From Tritrichomonas musculus (lineage: Eukaryota; Parabasalia; Tritrichomonadida; Tritrichomonadidae): a stretch of DNA of 64,000 nt. Position 1 is the stretch's first letter. Every line of letters starts with the position of its first letter. The translations under genes were made by a program, and so were the position numbers. Positions 55,801-61,429 of this stretch are shown one piece after another. The notes under the pieces were generated by a model that had not been told where the DNA came from, did no database searches, and saw only the letters and a list, made by a program, of their open reading frames with translations. The DNA lies in the NCBI GenBank assembly GCA_039105265.1, contig JAPFFF010000008.1:1736001-1800000 (forward strand). Reading direction: 5' to 3'.

Positions 55801-58800
55801 ATAAAAACTTGACCTTCACTCATTGATGTGGTTAATGTTCCGTTAATGAAATATACTTTTTCATCTTTGATTGTAATTGTTCCATAAAAATCTTTTGGTT
55901 TTGTGCCTGAATGAAATGAGTACATTTGAAAACCTCCTTTTGAATTAACATTGTTTGGCTTAATTTGTGAAAACTTCCGTGCTGCTGACGTTTTTCCAAC
56001 ACCTGTTGGTCCGATAACACATACAGGTAAATTTATGAGAGATGATGCAAATAATTTTGCTATGAAACTTTTTAAATTATTGGAATTTATGAAGAAGAAT
56101 TTGTTTTCATCTCTTGTGTCTTGAATATCTTTCAAATTGTCAATTAAAAATTTTTCTATTTTGGGTGGAATATTAAAGTCTTTTTCAGTATTGATAAGAA
56201 GATCAATTGAAAAGTTGATAATTGTTTCTTTTTCAATTTCCTTTGGGAAATAATAATAATACTTCAGAACAGCTCTGCATAATTGTGAAAGTTTAAACAT
56301 TGTTATTTTCATATCTTTGATTTTGTCATATAAAATGTTAATCAAATTTTTGTCTATTTTGTTTTCTTCTTTTTCTTCTTTTTTGTCTTCTTTCATATTT
56401 TTTTTGAAGCAAAAGTCATTAGAATCTGAATCAGAGTCAGAATCAGTATCAGTATTTTCAGAATTTTGATTCATATTACTATATTCATTTTGATTTGGTT
56501 GATAAAGTTCATTGATCAAATAAGTTTGTTTCATCAATATTGATATTAACAATTTGAACTGTGTTTCATCTTTAGTTGTTTGATCTTCAAGGAAAATTAC
56601 ATCAAATCTGTTTATGAATGCTGGTGACATTTGATTTAAATTATCCTTCTTGCAAGTACATATGAGACGAAAATCTTGATTGATTGGAATCTTTGGTTTT
56701 TTAGGATTTTCAGGTATTTCAAAAACATAATTTTCTTTATCTTTATCATCAAATTTTTTATCAAGAAGACCGTTGATTCTTTCAGATACTGTTGTTGGTG
56801 CCTGGTCAATGTTATCAAGAACAATGCAAAATCCATTTTCAACAGCGTTTGGTAGTAATCCATTTGCCCATTCAATTGGTTCAATATTGCTAATATCACT
56901 CGAATTCAAATGATTAGAAGGTTTATATTGGCCAATTAAATCTGAATTTTTAGTTTCTTCTGTGCACATAAATAAGAATTTAGCTTCGATTTTCGAGAAT
57001 CTGCCATATAAATTATGCCTTTCAGCAATCCAGTATGCAACTTGAGTCAATCCTGATCCTTCTGATCCAATAAGAATAACTGGACGATGATTATCAAAAG
57101 AGAATTTAACTGATCGCATTACATTAGAAAGACTATCATTATGAAAACATTCAGGGAAACCTCTTGGATAACAAAAATTATCAGATGGTTTACAATCTTT
57201 GAAATTTGGATATTTTCTTAGCATTTTTTCAATTTCATTTTTCTTTTCTTTTTGATAACGAGCACCGTAAATTGTCATGATAGTATCGTAAATATTTTCT
57301 TTTTTTGATAAAGCTTTTACTGTTGCTGCAATTTCACGAACTGTATAGCATCTTATATCATTATCATTTTCAGTTAATGATTTGCAATCTATGTGAAATT
57401 TAACTAAATCTTTTATCAAATCAATGTCATTGAAATTATTCTTTTTTGCTAATTCTATTGCAATCTCTAACAATTCATCATCTTCAAATTCAGGAAAATT
57501 TATTACTTGAAATCTTGATAAAAACTTTTTAGTGAAATCTTTACGTTTGTGTACATAAAAATCTTTGTTTGGATTCTGTGTGGCAATCAATCGAAAATCT
57601 TTATGCATTTTGATCTCTCTCAATGGCATATTTGAAACTTCAACGCTTATAACGCCACTATCGAGTGCATCTTCAATGAATTGAAGACAATCTGGACTTG
57701 CAAGGTTCATTTCATCAAGTAAAAGAGTATAGCCTTTTTCATAGGCATCGATAAATGGTCCTGGAACAGTTTGAATTCCTGCCCAAGAATTGGAATCATT
57801 TATATATTTACCAAGAAAATCTGCAATTTTTGTTTCAGAACTTAAATTGAATCGAATCATTTTTCGCTTTGTATAATTACAAATGATTTCAACAGAAAGA
57901 GTCTTTGATGTTCCTGTTGGTCCTTCAAGAATGACCGGAACATTTGATTCAATGTAATATAGCAATTTCATCAAACGTTCTAAAGCTTTTTCAGTTGGTA
58001 TAAAATCAAATTGTTGAATTTTGGTCTTATCAATGTTGTTTTTTTGTGTTTCATTATAATTATGCTTGACTTTTTCAATGATTTCTTCAATCTTGGCATC
58101 TTTTTCTGTGAAAAAAGGATCATCTTTCAGATGTAAAAAAACTTGCATTTTATTTTTAGGTTCTTCTTCTATTAAGGGACTAGATGCTGGATTAGAGACA
58201 TCTTTTCTAAATATATTATATGTGCTTTGGGCTGGAGAAAACCCTTTTTTTGCAGCATATCGAATGTAATTCATTCCTTCTAGTTCATTTTTTGTACATT
58301 TTTCACCTGTCAAAAGGATATATCCATAAGAATAGATATCATCAAGATTTCCTTTTTCGGCTCTTTCTTTTAATTCAATTATTTCTTTATTTGCATCAAT
58401 TTTTGAATGCTCAATTGAATTTTTAAATTGTTCAAATCGTTTTGAATACTTTTTTGAAATTAAAATTTGTTCAAGTGCAGCTTTGAGTTGACTTGCTGAA
58501 GGGCGTTCGTCTTGCTTAGAAGAAAAACATTTTTCTAGTATTTTGTAAAAATTAGATTGTTTCTCATCATTTAATATGTATTGTTCAGAAATTAATGGTT
58601 TTCCGTCGTTTAATATGTATTTTTCGATTTCGACTGGGTCATTTGAAATGTTGGAATAAATATTTATTTTGCGACGTAAAACTTGTAGGATAACAATAGC
58701 AAATGAATAGATATCTGAGTACATTGTTAATGGTTGGTCTTTTAAGGCCTCTGGTGAAAGTGAAATAATGTAATCAAGAGTTTTATTTGGAACTTCTGAG

Positions 58801-59309
58801 TTCAAATGTCTATTAGTAATTTCATATAAAAATGAATCTGAAATAAGAGGTGAAAAATTTTGATCTAACAGAATATTTGTTAGTTTAATTCTGCCATGAA
58901 CTTTTTGGCTATTATGTAATTCTTCTAAATAAACGCTGATTCCATATAATATCAAATATTCTTGTGTTGAGTCGATTTCATTGAAAACTTCTTTCATCTG
59001 TTGGTTAATAACATCTTGTAACGATTGGTTAGGAATATAAGTTGTATATAACGCTGGTTGATTATCTAATGAGATATAAGAGAAAGGTAAATAGAAATGG
59101 TATTGCAGTTCTGTCAATTTGGTACAAAATGATATCAATTGTTCAGAAGTAATTAATGGGTTTAGGTCCGCAATTTTTTTTTTTACAAATTTGATTTGTG
59201 TATCGGATTGGGTTACAATGGAAGATGAGCTAAACATTCCATCATAAAGTATTTCTTGCTCAACGAAATCATCTGATTCAGCAATTATTAAGGAATTTAT
59301 GATACTCAT
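40890..59309 (-). CDS. Giant pseudokinase-Sel1-AAA+(x6)-VWA(x3) protein, midasin-like core
   Basis: The frame has 6139 codons and no stop. Residues 20-285 are a kinase-like domain with HGR for HRD (KVHGRIKLTNILLD, about 138) and no DFG (LISDSF). Residues 300-350 are Sel1-like. Six AAA+ (dynein/midasin-type) modules follow. Their P-loops are GPTGTSKT (about 461), GSEGSGLT (about 750), GPTGVGKT (about 1103), GPSGFKT (about 1425), GMPGQGKQT (about 1825) and GDTASGKS (about 2140). Walker B is intact in modules 1 and 3 (LLLDEMNLA, IADEMNLS). A long helical, then beta-rich linker and a Pro-rich stretch (about 4700) lead to three VWA domains (about 4895, 5275 and 5863); the last two keep DxSxS (DSSIS, DCSDS). 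Midasin is an AAA+ ring with a C-terminal VWA that remodels pre-ribosomes. The kinase-like head and three VWAs mark this as a different, probably trichomonad-specific relative. It is presumably a cytosolic remodelling machine; its substrate is unknown. Confidence 0.85.
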   Translation of the reverse strand: MSIINSLIIAESDDFVEQEILYDGMFSSSSIVTQSDTQIKFVKKKIADLNPLITSEQLISFCTKLTELQYHFYLPFSYISLDNQPALYTTYIPNQSLQDVINQQMKEVFNEIDSTQEYLILYGISVYLEELHNSQKVHGRIKLTNILLDQNFSPLISDSFLYEITNRHLNSEVPNKTLDYIISLSPEALKDQPLTMYSDIYSFAIVILQVLRRKINIYSNISNDPVEIEKYILNDGKPLISEQYILNDEKQSNFYKILEKCFSSKQDERPSASQLKAALEQILISKKYSKRFEQFKNSIEHSKIDANKEIIELKERAEKGNLDDIYSYGYILLTGEKCTKNELEGMNYIRYAAKKGFSPAQSTYNIFRKDVSNPASSPLIEEEPKNKMQVFLHLKDDPFFTEKDAKIEEIIEKVKHNYNETQKNNIDKTKIQQFDFIPTEKALERLMKLLYYIESNVPVILEGPTGTSKTLSVEIICNYTKRKMIRFNLSSETKIADFLGKYINDSNSWAGIQTVPGPFIDAYEKGYTLLLDEMNLASPDCLQFIEDALDSGVISVEVSNMPLREIKMHKDFRLIATQNPNKDFYVHKRKDFTKKFLSRFQVINFPEFEDDELLEIAIELAKKNNFNDIDLIKDLVKFHIDCKSLTENDNDIRCYTVREIAATVKALSKKENIYDTIMTIYGARYQKEKKNEIEKMLRKYPNFKDCKPSDNFCYPRGFPECFHNDSLSNVMRSVKFSFDNHRPVILIGSEGSGLTQVAYWIAERHNLYGRFSKIEAKFLFMCTEETKNSDLIGQYKPSNHLNSSDISNIEPIEWANGLLPNAVENGFCIVLDNIDQAPTTVSERINGLLDKKFDDKDKENYVFEIPENPKKPKIPINQDFRLICTCKKDNLNQMSPAFINRFDVIFLEDQTTKDETQFKLLISILMKQTYLINELYQPNQNEYSNMNQNSENTDTDSDSDSDSNDFCFKKNMKEDKKEEKEENKIDKNLINILYDKIKDMKITMFKLSQLCRAVLKYYYYFPKEIEKETIINFSIDLLINTEKDFNIPPKIEKFLIDNLKDIQDTRDENKFFFINSNNLKSFIAKLFASSLINLPVCVIGPTGVGKTSAARKFSQIKPNNVNSKGGFQMYSFHSGTKPKDFYGTITIKDEKVYFINGTLTTSMSEGQVFIADEMNLSSLSTMKALAPALEPINGKFIYISGVDEPILVNPGFFFIACQNDIGTKGRNAIPLSIESRFRYFYYPEQSLKDIKSICFDIGHSFYQDEIPSFTKKDSEQTGEFIIELNKLKRFTQLSFRDITKLFRRIYNQDHNKERFKNINFYQNLLFYILASVNHEDINEASSTAIDLIVKVFKLKVEDKNKLIKSYNADPSIEEIDNKCFLKKGEMRILFESYIKIDKRLKSLLNAMFQILLSDPSEPVLLIGPSGFKTFISKIVLNEAQIITLNQESSVSQILGSSAFLSKNEAKIFYIENICKICHQYDKIREFKQKLNKNTLSKEEFEEVINPCIKKVPTFEYAINHLKEKLFEENKDDSYNCILSNLTLEFRPGLLLSAILERKSLILKNIFNIKTIVLERFNEFLSGKHNLTLHEDIHNTFTSKDQKEMKNINSNVRIISTGLPNSSTNFSEAALSRFTIIYTKSYESIEQKIALQSYINTNNLIFDELLIPLILDFAQKMDLNLNKEFTFPQIINSIEMCSRLNTSMKNPDCKKNLGIILYRLGYGLLEKRKKTFDSFIKIFNDLGFVLSNNIKPKENFDINDLKSPLVVEKLNGYNGLKSLITEFFIKSSDAKYIDKPLAFNPMFSEMLDILHLGILTNTPVIFEGMPGQGKQTAINYIAELLGFQITNIIISRSTKVEDFLGKTIIDHDEKNDIRVKIVETKLVEIIKNHSMSQKTIIVFHNINHASSAVLEVLVSIFDKHQESLLLQDGSTIPKGKLNLVGIFNPQKGYYSREKLPSSLIFSSIYHIVNNPKENDIFSVIVKLFEGTKFEMEIDRFYERFIITKNEAKESNSHPLTLNDIVKYKIFREVTYDEIDENFISMMIFAYRFVNENDISNVREKIGLTKSKFNPIFIYNLEKKKLLIKVSENSENCITLKLSSTAIDVESIYSEIASLTIPQKHCLLFLACCVLSKQSCIIQGDTASGKSHIIRLFSRMLGKDINVYQMNCDTGISILTGQSVLSNSLSPQDIQTLNLALSCLEIIPEVKNYISLNIDHDSKKWKREMFSNLIKYLGIIESNQKTEYLKIREARQKIFETIQPAKRFHVEKSSIIKAITKGKLILIDGIESAQAEITEKISSLCGLNPELDIHEYGKGHYYTRNNVPNSKPIHDDFLLLITHNPISPIESKTLDPVFLNKCATFTLPPIDSTPEYSAQVIIGKILNKYHEKFSSEFARRLAIMHSFAKKLSEDYPEYFAGSLSLTGRTIKNVFNEFLRNYPDSNDPVDDAFKHIIQSMLLYYWNSYIKEDKQNFKKQIVDQFSNTIDEKLFTYLFYKGLNLKDKYKDILNDLRNIQISVSNDSNESINFDFKKFVENCQRVQIIHITFIQSHVRDTINIINDLDYKNTHFDKEIIQLSIFENILNGIVKGMVSLKDENCIFSIDNENLLKTEDLVQPLSKFNLLIKLLMNDSLLFPSNIPRVLFNEKFNNLMELVIKMTREENLYNFIDFISILHSNPSFIPLIESRIPYNLFINSPNKSISYLMPMFRELNDSNITFHVEIMNQSFDFIYGNQSEFVPIYVFKESKDLSLSPSTQIVIHKRTDIILQFPSYLNDKNININSFFYGLTVHLIKKKNIKFINHDLKQFGNVQNPRMNQISTFSLLFSEEKSNKTPIISKIWSLLFSFSDTFIEIFANYLSPFESEILQIFSQFYNSIDKDNIEQINQFSNWFHKFNIEKSYLWQIKNNTFAFNKNLSQSDAENILKDIDSEINNLNHVPEYICDVWPKERYYNLVFEKAFQPIQRLIDDIKAKEENSMLKEELKSIFKDIEKIETKNDEYKSLKNQLMQQIRNDSKTNLTEEKIAIYRHNVGNFKTSIENSEMHYAKNDIMWPIYKESIETHNDMLKDYDLYLNIVQFSEIKSIIEKITNSDNDNVFQNILKLQRFPNMESIIEILMNNFLQDDNEKNIDRIYCILNANFIINLIENDLDDEISHLDSLFNKLENRKAIYSKTIMTWIQKNANQYPIDFDISLPNFKPKDLFFLLDYLDPTSSYSYEKSNFKNSIKKEMSKDFAHSIQCSSIIAQNYYKYFVEEKCVFPEDYSKLKDLMQKIPNKSNRQKVIKIMSIAEEIDSLGQFKFTFNDTGFLKDNWKDDQKLIESYPSLVFWIYKNQNCYKQLQNKFKGREFNSDKLPFWLFTLRLVSSYSCITFECSSNTETAISLRHNINLTIREVIQNKIDNDELVGTEWLNILLSNVSEDIIIQNYRMFYQFFINITEDRITLPKYILEKKNAEMKNFISQVFSRLFNGSLSSVNKLNINSDDDIITFIKDPNKYIGLKVKNEINDLIQEFVKSDNVKDLIKFTEFMQKEFIDESVNNKTKILIQMIKEETKIKEENFEKARITKRNNELKLIKDNLISVIENYNITLLNLRNPVIYNDFAELQKNCENLFKFKKQLPDCFDKNYEPLEILEYNYKTGYTYYSYYYYKYCNYIHGKIHFPNDDSPNEIIIYENTFYYFLPEQITEQKKSVLTKYPIKKILFHPFSQSFDIDKYCNTILHDTDERAPNLVFGLYLDSDRFINKMKKTTKNSLILVKELFNDLEHFEKNKIDDRVFTIPNEISREIKDLINDLSVQFEDETNCQSITEFLDDIKKTYTQFLTHIEDIDYMLKQKIQILWKASYNKYQLIPFFDEKYELPIPKICEIKCNENLFDKMNKSNLFSTPILSNDNKSLLCNYKKISLRIGPIIPSLYSDKVILNFISFIDKSFSMKITTNQNYFSKFSYPTKFSKGDSVQIYISLPEVTSDHEEIHDIDANINFKSNGLNDLNIKCNFNIIVLPLSFLISCTEYPLSYKDNSFHVCASSIISHTKLTFTIQNYFLDNVKFKYQVSSLDGNKSPKPFISLNHNKLIVNVPDVKESKKLFCEIKLFFSNRCSTSIIIKSDIVPYTFYLEVYDPNLKQYVTESKVYYSEGVQQHDTKLHFKLHSPYMIDNLQGEIENKLPSQNIKFFNITKFFKVKQDMEFDVSFEVLINHNSRNRNFNSNYLFGININGTKKCVNFSFEKVPRKIVEKNKINKKCIFNDIIYGYNKNSKNWNKLRPDSNLNDYFCFATPFSYEIYKQASIKYIDDLCEINNADKNIFVSINLNGEYKESSELDKEFSFKHLYKKIFKNSSIFYPIFGYIENDWYPFSCFYPILPWNQLEFEEKNIEIAKRDIDEFARKQLKKLNKNAKYLYNLLQNGNVIKGIKRYIHRIPSGEKIFKDVIENADKIDDVDNEKMIILKHNAIALFFSTFNKKFNEISQNKFELACILPLSEIKKQVQLSYDKYIQIDACAIKSYDSNLDEIKKDINTKEQHYTYLYTEKLGPKFIDDMKKPNSLSYSRKKSKSDMIVNSEMSTSSEMSNIQIQLPNLNIKKQPETISEINEIYLNSTQGTRLLPIFVSIMKSNESKEKKKEAVNYFKQLLQLYINLPKKDFSFISQTTNMFSELFVSMIGKFKNAGVDFTGILPSKCIIADETIQDFQIMPKPSEINAPSDKWDLDDIKTNPGPIRPIVIKPVRPSPLPTPKQTDPKPIQNQPRVNLVTPIKRGQQMKTRFALIVNQRQKQIQSENDKKKKLQNNNQTNNNPENPKSKKISPDCICYVNPKEIQPNEVTPKQFDGIVSEFTEENGIKRAINRIEQMKSDTNPVLNLYGENKLYHLKSKTLLKIKETKLPIIRLMHAGLYLANKFIVASSNIEFPRSKLAVNILVDCSSFISDENKIFNMMIICGLTQALDSLEIPYSVAVIADQKFKCIIKSFSDQHSPYFLQKICDCLLIKRYRTKLASSIKFAIESMEYKAEGKDNERPYRGIFVFSDGLDEQLVLTNAWSENILVYDKDSLDNKIPFDEKYSFGFVFIKSSKLIGDDLLSVENVWNKFEKEVNESKSRPIIKVAPIKFEIKSDFNEEVSDELVKLFVRVIERKEIQKETKNQSNYKYEIANFNCDKPLTNISRYINFLKYDYHEIKEYFAKTTSVLKNVKTSIDKLNSKLYQKKLNKISKNLLDPSLSKDQYFNLLKQFRISRRNIDQQSLETIFKPNKASQMVLSTTGTEFDITALVLNLINPVPDPMIYLEEKGGLIRNYSVSLVIDSSISCFDELSGPHSFQTIQVFLSSLASLDLSRFDLIVTGNPNPTVVCSEIGTISALSGKSTIFESLFSILQSPTRNTDLASAIHTAFDLQRMRSTDYANVIFVLTNGLYQIEEQKRIVNTVNQCVLGGINIIGVGIGIYPKGIEKLFPQIVFSPNPYRVMKAIASIYIDTLSSMPDEMDSISFSFLKISEFQSIIKTLIEGQNNPIFKDEKEELNDIPPTLDAFDDMYNREKNIDPCNPFKNPEGKNTELYVENLFKGQKILIVMLWDYTLNMKNEERYVSSEFIENRPENANVCIKDAAYYYGIILDIVKNYEDAINKLTNQSKPGYCDYYATWVFCGPRKKILPEKEANPNLVGQFIDVLIQFWEKGGSIVFWAEGEPLYYQVNLFLEKVRFKDEPDCPSTITKLRLEGEYQGEGFLTGEESNTLENPGTFNRSSLFFEQCQRATLSHNIIKIYEGKTISHAPYNLDLIKPFKPFARDFDGGISSLFYTANLNTGTGDIIIDCGYTKCFTQMESEGTYRYVQNIMGFTARPEIHKRVDRQQPCDWRPKACTFTIDHNAIWRGFQIDKIDPMKLTKRLWAIDCSDSIKKNYNPIYQGELRKIVDKYGRNGTNVFYLWNNETMKLNSISHLEKFLSSLSNQNKDFEGFKFTGTLSEKIADIALEEKDIREHLIIITDGSVSLESIQKSDKRMIDNNIQFQFVSTYIILPDDPSLPPEYKVKPDLSVGAPYSRNCQNETIYIKAENDEEILASLSHEDINALDDIDNINSYEKFIKQYTYLDNAFQALSLGRKDFDPNLITKLESLNDRVHKGLNTEQEEDFTKKYNVLKGMVAGALEKNFSPEDIAAAKKNVYDDSYDKDF

Positions 59310-59887
59310 ATGATTTTTATTTTATTAATAAAACCTCTGACTAAATAAATTGCCGTTTATTAATTTCCCTACTCTAACAGTCATTATTAACGGTCATTAA
59401 ATTGGCATTGGTCTCTGCCAGAGAATTATCTTTTTTATTTTTCATTAACGAGATATAATAAATAGTTTTCAAATTTGGTAACAATATAAAAGATTATACA
59501 AAAGATAAAAAAGCAACTGAGAAATAAATTCAAGATAATTCAAAATTTTGATTGTTCAACAGAGTATTGATTGCAGTAATTTTCATATTTTAAAGCATTT
59601 TTTGCATATATTACATAAAAAAAACAGGTATTCGATAATTTTCATTTTTTTAAAAAAATATTATTAAAATTTTATTATTATCTTTTCAATTTATTGATAA
59701 TAAATATTTTATTTATTCAAACAAAAGCTTTATGCCTTCATTTTTTATGTTGAATGATATAAAATGATAAAATACTAAATTGTTCATTTAAAAATGTAAC
59801 TCAAAAACATTAAAATTTAACTTGTTTAGTGATTAATTAGAGATTTTCAGTGATAACTTTATACATTTCGTAAGAAGCCTTCTTTTT
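59310..59887. other. Intergenic DNA, promoter region of the giant gene
   Basis: I see no gene here. On the minus strand AAATCATATG puts a TCA directly at the start codon of the giant gene, so the true transcription start is unclear. Confidence 0.4.
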
Positions 59888-61419
59888 TCATTTACGGACA
59901 CCATCTGGTGATGCACCATGTCTTACCAATTCTGCTGCCAATTTCAAGTCATCTCTCTCGATTGCAAATTCGAGGTATTCTGAATCATCGCAGTCAGGAT
60001 CGAATTTAAACAATTTCATCACTAAGGCTCTATACATCTCTCTTTTTTGCTTTCCAATAGAGTAAACCAAACTATGCATTGCTTCTTTGAACAGATCTTT
60101 TGCGAATTATTCCTCTCCAATTCCTAGTACTTCGCACATTTTTGTATAACTGCTGTAAGTTGTGAAGTATTTCAAATCCCAAGATTCAGGAGAGTTATCT
60201 TGAAATCTGTTGCCAAACTTTGCGATGAAATCTTTTGCCAATTCAGGATGATAATTCCCTATTGCGTATTTAAGACCATCCAAACTATCTTTTGGATTTG
60301 CGTATTTAATAACATCAAAGCTTCTTGTTTTGCTGTCTATTTCTTCATTTCTAAAAAAGTTTGAAATTGACTTGACCGATGCATAATATCCCATTTGAAC
60401 TAACCTTTGACCAACACTGAAATTGTTGTGAAGATGCCAGCCGACTGCAGAAACTTGATCATCAACGAGTGAAATCATTTCTCTATTCCACAATCAAACG
60501 TCATTGTGTAACCGTATCTAAGCATGAACTTTAACTCGTTGTAGCATTTGTTTTTCGCCAATAATTCTGCGTGTTCGTGCAAGATAGATTTCTTATCTAA
60601 ATCATCGTAATTCTTTGGTATTTTTTTTGCTTTTGCGTATGCATATTCATAAAGTTCTTTGAATTGAGGCATGATTATATGACATTCACCTAAATAGTCA
60701 AATGTTGATCTATTTTCATCAACAAAAGATTTGAATTCTTCTTTTTTTGAGTATCTAACACAATAATAACATAGATTATAATAACCGAAAAGCATTGAAA
60801 TGCATGTCAAATTTCCATCATCTAATACAACTTCATCAAATTCCATGTTTAACTGATTTTGTTTAATGTATTTTACGAGTTCAATTTTCTGTTTATCGTC
60901 AGTCAATCCTTTGAAAACTTCTTCGTCTTTTTCTCTCGAATTATTGACTCGTTTATTGATAAATCCAGTTTTGTACGTTACTTGATAGTCTCTCAAAAGC
61001 ATTCTAATGCATGCAATTGGTACTGGACAGTCATATATAAGTGGCCAATAAAATTCTGGCGGAATATGCGTTATCTTATATTTGGCATTGTAAACCATAA
61101 CATAAAAGTACTTGTACCATTTTGGCGCATCTGTTATCTTGTTAGAAAATACATTCAAATAAAATTGTGGCTGGCGCGCTCCACACAAATATGTAATCGA
61201 TTTCCATTTCCGATTATCAACTGCATATTTGAACGGTTTTGATTTCGTACCTTTTATAAAATCGTCTAGGGGCTCTTTTCGGCCTTTTGGATTTCGCATA
61301 AAATGCGCTACATCATTGATATTATCTTCATCAATGGCAGTCTTTCGGCCTGATGTTGTTGGTTCATGAATTTCTCCTTTGATAGCTTTGACTAAATCTT
61401 CAGGTAAGAGATCTAACAT
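59888..61419 (-). pseudogene. Ankyrin-like helical-repeat protein, frameshift plus premature stop
   Basis: The coding sequence begins MLDLLPEDLVKAIKGEIHEP at 61419 and stays open for 314 codons. Near 60485 it passes to another frame: the end DCGIEK* overlaps NREMISLVDD, and one extra A in the GAGAAATG run would restore one frame. After GIGEE a TAA (about 60107) interrupts the frame, which then continues in phase as FAKDLFKEAMHSLVYSIG to 59888. Three ankyrin-like helices are visible (LKYAIGNYHPELAKDFI, YLEFAIERDDLKLAAELVRH, GASPDG). It lies only 10 nt after the stop of the LRR gene upstream. Either it is a young pseudogene or it carries two sequence errors. Confidence 0.65.
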
Positions 61420-61429
61420 CCATTATATA

